A stretch of 64,000 nt of DNA, taken from contig NW_003314308.1 of the NCBI RefSeq assembly GCF_000143415.4, positions 1,282,654 to 1,346,653 on the forward strand, read 5' to 3'. A model generated the notes under the pieces. That model was not told the origin of the DNA, searched no databases, and saw only the letters and a program-made list of their open reading frames with translations. Positions 23,928 through 34,589 of this stretch are shown in pieces. Position numbers and translations under genes: made by a program. This DNA is from Selaginella moellendorffii (Eukaryota; Streptophyta; Lycopodiopsida; Selaginellales; Selaginellaceae). Positions within the stretch are counted from its first letter, which is position 1; each line of letters begins with the position of its first letter.

Positions 23928-25696
23928 CTATAAGCCAGCTACGAAGGGTACACTCTGTGGCACCCATGAGTTGCCATTGATGAATGACTTCACCGTGAAC
24001 TTACCAGCCACCTTCTTGTCTGTGATTCCAGTCGACCATTGAACGCGTTTGCTTCTGTCAGAACCAGGGCCAGTGTTTTGATACTCACCGTAGAACAGAG
24101 TGCTGAGAGCGAAGTCTCCGTTCCACTCCAGCCATCCACGGGGTTCAATTATATCGCTGATGAACGACTTCATGAAGACTGTCCGTGAGTAGAGCTTCCA
24201 CGGCCGTCCAAGGTATGATGGATGTTGTGCAATCTCGTTCCTTAGCTCAGGAGTTGCATCTATCTTGCAGCTGATGAAAGACAGGCCCGTGGTCTGCCTC
24301 TTATCGACGCGCCCTTGTGCTGTGAAGGTGACTTGCTGGCCTGGATTGCCAACTCTGGCCAAGACGGTGCAGTTCTGGATGACAGCAGCTCCGTTACCAA
24401 AAACAAAGTCGACGGTACCCATGATGAGGCAGTCTCTGTAGAACTGGCGGAGCGTGTGCGCGTAGAGCGTGTCCTGGAAGGCCTCGAGAGAGCACCGGTA
24501 GAAGACGACTTGGTCTGCACTTACTCGAAGTGCTACGGCTTGGTGGTTGTCAGGTCCAGCGGTGTTTCTGATGGTAAGATCTCTTGCAAAGAATCCTTTT
24601 CCACTGACAACTGAAAACATACCAGGTTAGGCATGCTGGAGGCAAAGATATCAGACTTACTAACGGTTGCCGAGTTGAAAGTGGTGACACCCGACTGCTG
24701 GACGTTCTTGTTTCCTGTGATGATGGTTCGGCCGATACCGTCTCCAACCAGCATAATGTTTAAGGCCTTTTTCGGTATGATAACACTTTCTGAGTAAACT
24801 CCCGCTCTTACGTATATGACGAATGTTTTGCTGCTTTTGAGGGGTGCAGCATCTATGGCGTCTTGAATCTTCTTGAAGTCCCCATTTCCATTTTTCGCAA
24901 CGACGACGTTCGGGGTGAAATAATTTTTCTGCTGCAGCAATCGTCTCTGAGCAGCTGAGACCCACTCGGGGATGGAATCATCGCCATCGAGAACCTGGGG
25001 AGTTTCTTCGAGCAGCCGGCGGACAGGGATGGAGTGAGGCAGGGAAGGAAGCTGTGAAAAGAAGATGCTGGCCACAGCGAGAGCATTGCTCAGGATCTTG
25101 TGGGCGTAGCCTCCCTCGACATGGAGCTTGTCGCTGACAGTGCCGCTGATACCTTCGAAGCCGTCGATGCAGGTATCGTGGAAAGTTAGCGCAGAGCTGA
25201 GTGATGTCAAGAGATCGTCCACTGACGATGCTTTGCTGAGCAGGGACTTGATATCGATGGAGGCGATGGTGAGGTTGAGCTGGTCCAGAGCACCGTCGAG
25301 GTTGTCCACGCAATCAACGAGCGCGGCTTTGGTGGTGGCGTTGACTTCGCTGTTGAGGTACTCTTCCACCTTGTTCATCAAGCTCTGGATCTGCTGCTGA
25401 GCCACACGAACTGCCGACGCTGCCAGATCGTTTGGAGTGGCATTGTCCGGCGTCGAGGACGAGAGCGACGAGACACACTCCTGGGGGAAGTCCGTCTGCT
25501 GGCACGTAGCTTGGAGGAGCTTGACGCCGCCTTTGCTGCTGCCGCCTTTACCACTCCCGCTGTTCTTGTGGATCCCCACGGCGAGGCAGACCACCACCAG
25601 CACCAGGACAATGCTGGACAGGCCGATGACGAAGTACCTCTTCCTCACTCGCTTCACGTTGTGCCTGGTTTGATCGTATGGATCCATCGCCATCAT
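23928..25696 (-). CDS. Pectin methylesterase with N-terminal inhibitor domain
   Basis: Two exons (24661-25696 and 23928-24610) encode 572 residues. The enzyme removes methyl groups from homogalacturonan in the cell wall. The order is a cytosolic basic leader, a signal-anchor helix (about 23-45), an inhibitor-like (PMEI) domain, dibasic processing motifs (RRLLEE and RRLLQQ, about 230-255), and the catalytic parallel beta-helix domain from about 270. Active-site segments are intact: QAVALR, FQDTLYAH, GTVDFVFGNG and YLGRPWKLYS. The intron sits at the conserved site just before VSGKGFFARD and has a GTAAGT donor. Two adjacent ATGs could start it. It most resembles the pectinesterase at 54.8-56.8 kb in its DAAPLKS segment, suggesting an older duplication. 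Confidence 0.95.
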
Positions 25697-26097
25697 CTTG
25701 GATCCTCGACAACGCTAGTGACGAGCTTCTTCTCAAGTTGCTCCCTCCATATATTTGTTTCTCGGGACATCGCTGGCTACGTGCGAACGTTGTCTCCACG
25801 TTGACAGGTTTTTAAAGTTTTTCCACTACGCGTTACTTCACGTTTGTGGTATTGACTCCCAAGGATTAAAAATCGTTCCCATGGTTGGAGGCATCAACTT
25901 AAGGCAGTGTTGTCACAAAGATTTAAGAAACAAAACGAATGTTTGTTGGATTCCCAGTGACGCGCGTAGTAAATCCATCGTTGTGGCGTCAAATTTAAGA
26001 AAGTGAAAGGGTACGAGTAAAGAATACAAGTAAAAGCGCTGGCTCATCTTCCGAAAGTTTTCTCTAAGTACAAGGAGTATTATGAATCTACCTAGCT
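25697..26097. other. Pectinesterase upstream region
   Basis: The 400 bases between the start of the minus-strand pectinesterase and the end of the L18a-like gene. They contain the promoter of the former and the 3' end of the latter. No separate gene is supported. Confidence 0.5.
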
Positions 26098-26516
26098 TTA
26101 GGAGGTCGCAAGAACAATGACAAGAATCACAAGGCCCACAGTGAAGACGAGTGCCTGAGCCAAGATCACATTCATCCCAAGAGACCCAAGAGAAAAACCA
26201 GCATTTTCTTACTGCGATTGCACAGGCTGCGAATCCGGGGCGCTCCCGAAGATCTCGCTGGAATCGAGGGAAGAAGAAGACGAAGGTACCGTAGTACCAG
26301 AAGAGCGGCACGATGAAACCCAGCAAGAAGCTGCAAGATCACAGTTCCAGGAGGATCAAAATCGATGAATCAATCAATGATAAGAGAGACAAAAAAAACA
26401 AAGAGAAAATTTGCAAGAGCTTGCCTGCACCATCCAACACCGCATCCACAGCAGGGCAGCGGCTCATCCCAATCGCCATCGCCCCGCCCGCGAAGAAGGT
26501 GGTACGAGTCTGTCAT
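26098..26516 (-). CDS. L18a-like small membrane protein
   Basis: Three short exons (26425-26516, 26213-26330, 26098-26154) encode 88 residues, and the phases close. The protein starts MTDSYHLL and has the cysteine pair and glycines of PLPCCGCGVGW. Two hydrophobic segments follow, flanking the loop RFQRDLRERPGFAACAIA. This is the layout of the plant proteins annotated as ribosomal-L18a-like: a CCGxGxGW motif, two membrane helices and a YREKPGY-like loop. Despite the name they are membrane proteins of unknown role, not ribosomal. Most relatives have a longer proline-rich N-terminus, which is missing here. The first intron starts with GC (CAG|GCAAGC), and only that choice joins GVGWC to SFLLGF. 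It lies 154 bases downstream of the capping-protein gene, same strand. Confidence 0.82.
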
Positions 26517-26670
26517 CTTCGAGCCCTAAATCTCGATCCCAGCGCACTCTCACGAGGATCTCTAAAAGAGCAAGCTGGAAGTTTGGAATCAATGGAAGTT
26601 TTCGCATTATCTCAGCACCAAAACAGAGAGGAGAAAGTTAAAAGAGCCACTCAAACAGCAGGGAAAGCAC

Positions 26671-28091
26671 TCACTTGCTCAGCTCTCGGGTCACCTCCCG
26701 CGAGAGGCTGAGTTGCAACGCATTGTTCCATGCAAACAAGGTCCGAGTCACTGGAAGTTTGCGGCGGAGCTCCTGCAAGTACGTAATACGTGTGCTGGTT
26801 ATCTCTCTCCGGACAACATGGAAAACAAAGAGGATCAAACCTTGAAAGTGTTGTCTGATAGCTTTGAATAGGATTCCTGTGAACAAAAGAACGTGTAAAT
26901 GGCGGCCTGGAGAAGTAGCAAATCATACCTCTAGCGATAACAAGTACTCGGACTCTTTGCTACGGATTATATTCACCACGGCTGTTGCCACGTCCAGAGG
27001 ATTCTACGAAGGAGCAAGCAATGAACTGAATAGATTTGTCGATGGAAGGTTGAGAAACAAACCTGGAGTACGGTTGAATCCGAGCCTTCGTAGTTGGTGT
27101 CGAGTTGAACGTTTCCCTCTTCGAAATAGTGTGCATTCACGTGAACTTTGCCTGTCAGATCCACAGACTGGAGCTCTTGGTTCACTTGAATCTTCCAGGT
27201 CGATCGCCAAGAGCCACTCCTGCAGAGTGCTGATACAGTGAGGAGAGCGTAGCGATTGTCGGGCAACTTACGAAAAGTTCTGATGGCTGATCTTAGACGC
27301 AGAAATTAGAGCTGTGAGTTCAAAAGGAGCATCGTCTTCTTCAGCAGTGCTCCCAGCGGTGCAAAACACGGCGCAAGAGCCTCTTGGAAACGCCTCTTCC
27401 ACGTACTTGAGAAGCTCGGAATCTATGGCAGACCTGAAAAAAATAAGAGCTTAGAATCCAGTCACAGAAAGGAAAAATAAAAAAAACACAACGAAAGTGT
27501 TGGAGTACCTGTACTCTTCAACAAATCCAGAGGGAAGCTCCTCGTCCGTAGCTGGACGAACTTTCGTGCAAATCTAGAAACATGAATGACACGAGTTTAT
27601 GTTTCTAGTGAGCGAGTGAGAAAAGAAAAGAGAAGGAAAAGAGAAGGAAAGAGAAGGCTTGCCTGTTTGATGTGATCCACAGTTGCTACCTGCGCGGTTC
27701 TAAGATCGAGGTAGTGCGTAGAATCGAGAGCGCCACAGTTGCTAACAAGCACCTGTCAGCAAGCACAGCGCTCCTGCAAATCAGGAATTCGTCACTGGAA
27801 TTTAACAGCGAGCTCGAGAGATTTTACCTGGCCACTCCCATCCGGCAGCTCCAGGCAGATCATTTGCTCCATGTTGTAAATGGGGAATGCTTCGCTAGCC
27901 GCTTGCTGGTAGAGCTTGTCGCTCATCAAAATCTTCTGGACATCTGCGCGGCCAAGCAATAAAAAATCTTTGCTTTGCAATCGATCAATCGCTGCATTAC
28001 CTTTGGCGACCTGCTGGATCTGTCCTGGAGGCGATCGTAGCAGGAACCACTTCGCAATGCCGGCCTTGTGATCGTCCGTGGCCCCGTCCAT
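26671..28091 (-). CDS. CPA: F-actin-capping protein subunit alpha
   Basis: Nine exons (28001-28091, 27828-27943, 27663-27752, 27509-27573, 27272-27433, 27063-27219, 26929-27003, 26841-26876, 26671-26772) give 297 residues, close to the usual length of about 300. The N-terminus (KAGIAKWFLLRSPPGQI) fits the alpha subunit. So do the central SGSWRSTWK and VHVNAHYFEEGNVQLD segments, and the C-terminal ELRRKLPVTRTLFAWNNALQ. With the beta subunit it binds barbed ends of actin filaments and stops subunit exchange in the cytoplasm. The third intron (27574-27662) has a GC donor (CAG|GCAAGC) that is needed to keep frame. An AAACCCTAG telobox-like element lies about 20 bases upstream of the start codon. 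Confidence 0.95.
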
Positions 28092-28186
28092 GGCGCTCTA
28101 CACAAACATAAACCCTAGCTAAAGACCTAGACAAGGTATCTTCGCTTAGCACATGGAATTAGCCGATAAGCACCGGAAATGTCCAC

Positions 28187-28267
28187 GTCAGGATGGCCGA
28201 GTTGGTCTAAGGCGCTAGTTTCAGGTACTAGTCCGTAAGGGCATGGGTTCGAATCCCATTCCTGACA
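28187..28267 (+). tRNA. tRNA-Leu(CAG)
   Basis: Complete 81-base type II tRNA gene without intron. The seven-pair acceptor stem GTCAGGA/TCCTGAC is perfect, followed by discriminator A at 28267. The D arm contains the A-box-like GGCCGAGTTGG. The anticodon stem CTAGT/ACTAG encloses loop TTCAGGT, giving anticodon CAG. An 11-base long variable arm, typical of leucine, precedes the T arm ATGGG-TTCGAAT-CCCAT with B box GGTTCGAATCC. A 3' CCA is not encoded, as expected for a nuclear gene. It lies just outside the capping-protein promoter, at the left edge of the transposon-rich block. Confidence 0.95.
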
Positions 28268-29469
28268 TCTGTATAAATTTTAAAGCATATTTTTAACATT
28301 ATTTATTAAATAGAACACCATAATTAGGTTCCTCAAACTTATGGTAATTTAATTTATAAATTTTTAAAAATTATAAAAATTAATCTAGGGAACTTTCCTT
28401 GTAAGTTGTAAATAGATAATAAAAAATTTTATAAAGCCTTTAGCAAAGGCAACATCACCACAATCTAAAAGTTCTTTTGGTTGTTACAATATATAAAAGT
28501 TCACCACCTTTAGTTAGCTTTTATGATTTCACTCCTAGTTAGCTCTAGATAGATAGTTAATTTGTAAGTAGGTTTTCCAACAAAATTTATATTCATGCTT
28601 AAGGCTTGAGAACTTAAGGTTTTCTTATTATTATCATAAGATTTAGTTTTGTTCTTTCTCCTTTCTTCTTCACAGCTCTCTACCCTTTCAAATGTGTTAA
28701 CCCTAAGGTTTGACCCCATAGTCCTAAAAGTAGTTTTGAGAGATTTTCACCACACCTGAGTTGTGGCACACTAAGTGCATGCTTATAAAGATGATGTGAT
28801 CAGGCATCCCAATCTCTAGGATGTTTCTATAGTAGGTTTCCACTGCCTCAATTATATTACATGCCTAGTGGAAGTATAAATAACCACCACTACAATCCAT
28901 GACACCAAGTTTTGCACTAGCATTCTTTTGAACCAAACTCAAATTTTCAAGAGGAGTCCATTGCAAGTGAAGCCCACCACCATTTTTATTTAGGTAATGG
29001 CATTGTGCTCCTTAATTGCCTTGAAGAGGTTTATTGCTTCCAGTAGCAAGCCTTCAACTTTATTTTAGTATATAGTCTTATAAACAACCCAATAAAACTG
29101 AAAGTTTTTATCATTCAAAGCCCAAAATCATTTCAAATTACAGAATTCAAAGCTTATATCAGCCATGCACATTCAAAGTTGGGAAATCTCAATGAAATTG
29201 TTGACAAGATCATAACATATAGCAAGTTTATTGTTATGGCTTTGTTAACTGATATCTTTAAAAGAGAGTGGTATTAGCACACTTTGTATATTCATAAGAA
29301 TTATAACTATTTATAATGGTTGGTACTTCTGATTTGTGCATTAATTTTCATATTATATATAAAATCATTGTTATAGTAGAAATAAATTAGATAGAAAACT
29401 TTTATACATGTATAATAATGAATTTTAAACATTCAAACTCATGCCACAAAAGGACAATTAGAGTCAATT
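28268..29469. other. AT-rich, repeat-derived DNA
   Basis: Strongly AT-rich with no intact frames. About 28430-28770 resembles the 3' ends of the copia remnants near 39.1 and 40.8 kb and is listed separately. The rest is unassigned, probably old transposon sequence. Confidence 0.6.
28430..28770 (+). mobile_element. Copia-type element, 3' end remnant
   Basis: The first part reads like the end of a copia polyprotein (K-A-F-S-K-G-N, matching the F-T-K-A/P-L-P-R pattern). It is followed by a segment with AGTTCACCACCT and TTAGCT repeats similar to the segments starting near 39200 and 40855. No upstream reverse transcriptase is recognisable, so only the terminal part survives. Confidence 0.5.
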
Positions 29470-30480
29470 GCAATTTTTCGCCCATTTGAATTGGTGGTGT
29501 TTGATTTTATAGGACCTTTTCCACAATTAACTATTGGTAGTGAATATGTTATTATTGCTTCTAACTATTTGATTCTTTGAGTGGAAGTTAGTGCTCTTGC
29601 TAGTGCCTTTGCAACTGCTATTGGATACTTCCTCCTCAATTAAGTGGTGTTTTAGCATTCTTATCCAGAGTGGATTCTTTCAGATAATAGTCCTACATTT
29701 ATGGCTAAGGCATTTCATGTTTTGACGTCTTGGTTGGGGATATGCCACAACTTTCACAAGTGTTTATCATCCACAATCAGATCGTTTGGTGGAACAGCTC
29801 ATTCAAACATTCAAAGGAATGATCACAAAGTATGTAAACTTTTAGCATTTGGATTTGGATGGTTATTTGCCATATCTTCGGTATACATATGTTATAGAGG
29901 TGCAAAATTCTGTTGATGTTTCACCATATAAATTCTTATATGATCATGATCCAATATTACCAATAGAGTTGGGTTTACTTTCAAAATTACCACAAACTGC
30001 CGATACTAAGTCATAGGATCAATATTTGACAAGCATTCTTCCACTTGTCTGAGCAAAATTTGCCGAACATTTAAGCCGCCTACAAATGGGACAACAATAA
30101 CATTACAACTCCCATCATCGTCCACCTGCAAAGTACAAAATAAATGACACGGTGTTAGTCCGTTTTCCCTATCTTACTATACATGGTTTATCTAAAGGGC
30201 TTCTTGCTCAATAGAAAGGATTGTATTGGGTGTTGTGGCAAGTTGGACCACAAATTTATGAAATTCGGCATAATGTCCAACAAGCCAATCTTCCAAAAAT
30301 TGTGCATGTGCAACAGTTAAAACACTTTATATAAAGGAATTAAAAACAATTGATACCACCTATAGATCTGCCAATGCCTCCTTTTAACGTTCTTCCAGAT
30401 CTCGGCCCATCTACAAGAAAATTTTAATGATCTTCTATTATTCCAAGAAGAGGGGATGATATAAGGTCCAATTGTACAAC
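29470..30480 (+). mobile_element. Ty3/gypsy integrase remnant
   Basis: Plus-strand fragments in shifting frames match the retroviral-type integrase core. An early acidic motif (DFIGPFP) is followed by a segment ending LSDNSPTF. Then come YHPQSDRLVEQ-like and LIQTFKGM segments (the conserved E region), and later an SPYKFLYDHDPILP-like stretch. A C-terminal part has GLYWVLWQVG and LKHFI, as in gypsy chromodomain-free ends. Several stops and frameshifts make it non-functional. No LTRs were identified. Confidence 0.75.
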
Positions 30481-31269
30481 TATAATGCCATATACTAATA
30501 TTAGTGTAGTAAGATTTTGGTAGTTGTCAAATTAGTTTCAATATAAACCACTTGCTCTTGTATATAAGCGAGGGTTTTTAGGTTAATTTATATGTATATT
30601 TTCTGTATTCCCTTTCCATATTCATAATGATATTTATAAATTGTTAGTAAAATTGTATATGAACCAAATAATTTAATTAAGTTTGAGCATTATAAAAATT
30701 TATAAAATAGTTTAATTATTTAATCCATCTATTATTTTACTACTCAGACTAAAATATGAAAAACTCAAAAGTATCAAGTAAATATTTCTAATTCTTTCCG
30801 AAAGTTGTTAATAATTTCTCAAAACTTTGAATGTGATGGATCTCCTTTGAATTCTGTACTGATATGATCCTAAGATTTAAAATTTAATGTAGGAGTTGCT
30901 TCATCAGTCATCATCAACACAACAACAAGAACCCAGAAAGTTTTGTATTTATCTATCTCCAATGCCAAAGCTAGTAACTTTGACACCTGGATTTTTCTGA
31001 AGAGGAGCAGTGCACCTTCTTGCGATGAATAGAGCATTTGATTTTACACTGCTTGCAGCTGGATCTGGGCACTTGCAGCAAGAGAAATCCATCCAAGCCA
31101 CAAGAAAAAAAGGGAATTAATTGTGTCGTTCCTGATTGCGACTGCCTGCATTTGGAGTGAGGCTGCGCGATGGGGAAGAGTTTTCGCCGCGGAAAATTTC
31201 GTGGCTGGAAGCTAGAACCTGCCAGGACTTGAACCTCGGACGTCCCCATCATCCAACGGCCATGATGTG

Positions 31270-32964
31270 ATGCGCGTTCTTGGCGTCCAAGAGCTTGCCG
31301 CCCTCGTCAGATCTTGTGACAATCCCAGCGATGGCCGCCAGATCCACGCCCAGATCCTTCACAGCGACCACAAGAACAGCGTCTTCCTGCGAAATCTCCT
31401 GGTCCAGATGTATGGCCGCTGCGGCTGCCTGGAGGAAGCGCGATCGGTCTTCGATTCCACCTCGGATCGCAATCTCTTCTCTTGGAATCTCATCCTCCAG
31501 GCCTACATTCGCAACCACGACCTGGAGCAGGCGCGATCGGTCCTGGAAAGCATGCCGCAGCAGGAGATTGTGTCCAGCAACGCCATGATCTCGGCATACG
31601 CCGCGGCCGGAGACGTGCAGCGCGCCAAGCAGCTCTTCGATCACATCCCTGCCAAGAATGCCATCACCTGGAACGCGATGATCGAGATGTACTCGCAGAG
31701 TGGCAACCTCAGCGAGGCGGAGGCGGTATTCCACTCCATGCCGGAGCAAACCCTCGTTTCTAGCACCGCTATGATTGTGGCATATGCCCATAACGGGCAT
31801 CTCTCACGCGCGCGTGAGGTGTTCGATTCCCTGCCCCAAAAGGACGTGGTGGCGTGGACGGCCATGATCCAAGGCCACTGCCAGAACCAGCGGCTGGATG
31901 AAGCTAAGGATCTCTTCGATAGAATGCCCACAAGGAATGTAGTAACATGGACGACCATGATCACAGCATATGCCCAGGCAGGGCATATGGAGCAAGCAAA
32001 GAGTCTCTTTGAAGATGCCCCGGATCTTAATGAGGTGGCATTTACAGCTATGATTGACGGTTATGCATCTAACGGCTGCGTGGAAGAGGCTAAAGCTTTG
32101 TTTGAGAGGCTGCCAAAAAAAGACGTGGTGGCTTGGAACTCCATGCTTTGCGCATATGCCGAGAATGGGCATTTGGACGAGGCATTAGATTGTTTCCAAA
32201 AGATGGCTCACCGCGACGAGATCTCTTGGACGACAATGATCCATATGCTTGCCTCTAGAAACCATCTTGAAAATGCAAAGTTTATTTTCGATCGAATGCC
32301 TTACGATAGCAAGACAGCGAGCACGGCGCTCCTCTCAGCCTACCTCTGGAACGGCCACCTCCAAGAAGGGATAAGCCTCTTCCAGGCAATTGAGGAGCGC
32401 GATGCAATCTCCTGGATGGCAATGGTGGCTGGCTTTGCTCGCAAGGGACTCCTCGTGGAAGCTCAAGTTTGGTTTGAGAGAATGCCAGAGCGAGACTTGG
32501 TCTCATGGACTGCACTGGTGGCCATGTATGCTTCCACTGGGCATGTAACTGAGGCCCTGGAAACCTTCCATAGGATCATCCAGGAGAGCATGATGCCTGA
32601 TCACATTGTATTTACAAGTGTGCTTGCGGCATGCCGCCACTCGGGTGTTGTGAAGATGTCTCGGGACTACTTTCAATCAATGATCCAGGACTATGGAGTT
32701 GAACCCACGGGAGAACACTATTGTGGGCTTGTTGATGCATTTGCAAGGGCTGGAGAGCTGGAGAAGGCTGAGGAGCTCATCCACAGCATGCCATTCGAGC
32801 CCGAGAGCGTTGCTTGGGTCTCGCTGCTGGCTGCTTGCCAAAAGATCCACAAGGATCCCAAGCGTGGAGCTCGAGCTACCCAGAAACTCTCGGTGCTGGG
32901 GTTGGCCTCACAATCGAATTTCTACGTGCTACTTGGCCAGAATTATAGAAGTGTATTAACTTGA
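31270..32964 (+). CDS. PPR protein with tandem S-type repeats
   Basis: Intron-free gene for a 564-residue PPR protein, predicted to bind organellar RNA. The first ATG in frame is at 31270 (MRVLGVQELAAL). After a typical lead (GRQIHAQIL, then RNLLVQMYGRCG) come about twelve 31-residue repeats with W/SxxMIxAYAxxGxxxxAxxxFxxMP. A longer pair follows (MPDHIVFTSVLAACRHSG and EPTGEHYCGLVDAFARAG), then an E1-like segment (FEPESVAWVSLLAACQ). It stops soon after (LLGQNYRSVLT) with no DYW domain. No strong transit peptide is obvious. The gene is intact although it sits within the transposon-rich block, which suggests selection or a recent arrival. Confidence 0.92.
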   Translation: MRVLGVQELAALVRSCDNPSDGRQIHAQILHSDHKNSVFLRNLLVQMYGRCGCLEEARSVFDSTSDRNLFSWNLILQAYIRNHDLEQARSVLESMPQQEIVSSNAMISAYAAAGDVQRAKQLFDHIPAKNAITWNAMIEMYSQSGNLSEAEAVFHSMPEQTLVSSTAMIVAYAHNGHLSRAREVFDSLPQKDVVAWTAMIQGHCQNQRLDEAKDLFDRMPTRNVVTWTTMITAYAQAGHMEQAKSLFEDAPDLNEVAFTAMIDGYASNGCVEEAKALFERLPKKDVVAWNSMLCAYAENGHLDEALDCFQKMAHRDEISWTTMIHMLASRNHLENAKFIFDRMPYDSKTASTALLSAYLWNGHLQEGISLFQAIEERDAISWMAMVAGFARKGLLVEAQVWFERMPERDLVSWTALVAMYASTGHVTEALETFHRIIQESMMPDHIVFTSVLAACRHSGVVKMSRDYFQSMIQDYGVEPTGEHYCGLVDAFARAGELEKAEELIHSMPFEPESVAWVSLLAACQKIHKDPKRGARATQKLSVLGLASQSNFYVLLGQNYRSVLT

Positions 32965-33129
32965 TATATAAAGGTTCACTATGATTAAGCTAGGGCTCAC
33001 ATTATTTCTATCAACTATGAAAAGGCCATGGGGTTATGGGGAGTGGAGTTTTGAAACACTTTGACATCACCACCAAAGAGGAGAAGAAAAAAATGAAGTT
33101 GTCAGACCATTCTTTGCTACTGCCCTTAG

Positions 33130-33575
33130 CTTTGGAGAAGAAACCCTTCTATTGGACATGGACAAGACATTAATCGATGCTCACAAGGCCCTCAAGCTCT
33201 TTAGCGGCAAAACTATTCCCCTGCAGCACTACTTTCTGGCAAAGAGGCTAGGTGTAAATAACTTTCTAAAAGAGATGAGTAAAATATATAAGATTGTGGT
33301 TTAGCAATGAAGCCATACACAAACAAGATTTTGGACAAGCTCGACCCAGTTGGGAATCTTTTTGCCCATTGTCTCTACAAAGATTTATGCTCAACCAAGG
33401 AAGTCCGAGGGAAAAAGCTTGTGAAAAATCTCTTGAAATTAGAGTGGGACCTCAAACATACAATGATTGTGGATGACAAACTAGAATCCTTTTGCTTGCA
33501 ACCCAACAATGGAATTGTTATCTGCACATTCAAGAATAGGAAAGGGCATAAATATTATGAATTGAAGATCAGCTA
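33130..33575 (+). pseudogene. NIF/FCP1-like HAD phosphatase pseudogene
   Basis: The first part (33130-33303) carries the HAD nucleophile motif as LLLDMDKTLID (DxDxT) and a VNNFLKEMSKIYKIVV segment, then meets a TAG stop. After a frame change, 33307-33575 continues the same domain: NKILDKLDP, a DLKHTMIVDD motif, FCLQPNNGI. The join lacks several residues (the usual V-V-F-T-A-S region), so the gene is broken. No introns interrupt the fragments, which suggests a reverse-transcribed copy. In intact relatives the domain dephosphorylates RNA polymerase II CTD or similar phosphoserine substrates. Confidence 0.72.
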
Positions 33576-33580
33576 TGCCG

Positions 33581-34575
33581 ATGAACTCAGCTCCTTTGCT
33601 TGAAGCTCTCAAGAGAACTGGCGAGGAGCGTGCCGCTGAGTTTCACTTCCCAAGCCACCCCTTCGATTTTCCAAGTTTCTCGGAGCTCAACTCTTCCAGT
33701 TTCATCTCCCGGAGATGCCAGGCCTAGATAACTTGCACTCGCCACAAGAAGCGCAGCAAATGGCTGCCAAGCTTTTCGGAGCAGGGTACTCGTGGTTCCC
33801 ACGTCTCGGCATTCTCTGCCATGGTTCTTGGAGTAATGCCTCACTATGTTCTTCCTTGTTATGACGAGCTCTGGGAGATTTCTCACGGTGTCTCTGCCGA
33901 GAGCATCGAGTTGGCCATCTTGGATCTGCAGAAAAGAAAAGACGTAGGAATTGGAGCTGTTCTGATTGTCTTGCCAACTTACTTTGGCGTGTGTAGCCCA
34001 GTGGACGAGATTGCAAAGGTGTGTCACAGCATGGTATCCTGATCAAAGTTGACAAGGCTCATGGAGCTCACTGCAAGTTCCACTCGAGGTTTCCTGTAAC
34101 GGCACTCGAGCAGGGAGCCGACGATGCTGTCCAATCCACACATAAGGTACTCTCGTCTCTTACTCAGTCTGGGATGCTCCATCTTGCGAGAGGCTGCGAT
34201 ATTGTAAAGCACGAGAGAATTAGCAAGTGCCTTGGAGCCTTGCAAAGCTCCAGTCCGAGTTACCTTCTCTTGGCCGCTCTCGATGCCGCAAGGGACCAGA
34301 TGAGTTGTGCAGAAAGCAATGACCATCCACTGCTTGATACAGCTCTGGAGCTGGCTTCCACAGCTCGACGACGCCTGAAACAAATCCCACAAGTTTTAGT
34401 CCTTGATAGAGAAAATGTGAGCTTGGCAGCCAAACCTGATACCATATTTGATGAGCTTAGGATCACCATTGGTTTGTGGGAGCTCAGTGTCACAGGAACT
34501 CTTGCTGATGACTTTCTGTGCGATAAATGCAAGGTGGCGGCCGAGCTTCCTCTTCTGAACTCTATAACTTTTGCT
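33581..34575 (+). pseudogene. Orn/Lys/Arg decarboxylase (fold type I) pseudogene
   Basis: The first part (from 33581) reads MNSAPLLEALKRTGEERAA then EFHFPSH, as at the N-terminus of bacterial-type Lys/Arg/Orn decarboxylases. The pieces after it, in other frames, include LDNLHSPQEAQQMAAKLFGA, SAMVLGVMPHYVLP, PTYFGVCS, DKAHGAH and VQSTHKVLSSLTQS (with the PLP-binding lysine). A long final segment reads LQSSSPSYLLLAALDAARDQM onward to AELPLLNSITFAMGAGT. At least three frameshifts or deletions, one removing the pyridoxal-binding glycine-rich area, make it dead. The DEAHGAH-type motif reads DKAHGAH. No introns are seen, so it may be a retrocopy. Confidence 0.75.
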
Positions 34576-34589
34576 ATGGGAGCCGGCAC

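Noticed and set aside
31205-31262. tRNA-like GAGGTTCAAGTCC on the minus strand just before the PPR gene
   Set aside because: No acceptor stem pairs with it and no D or anticodon arm is present; probably chance.
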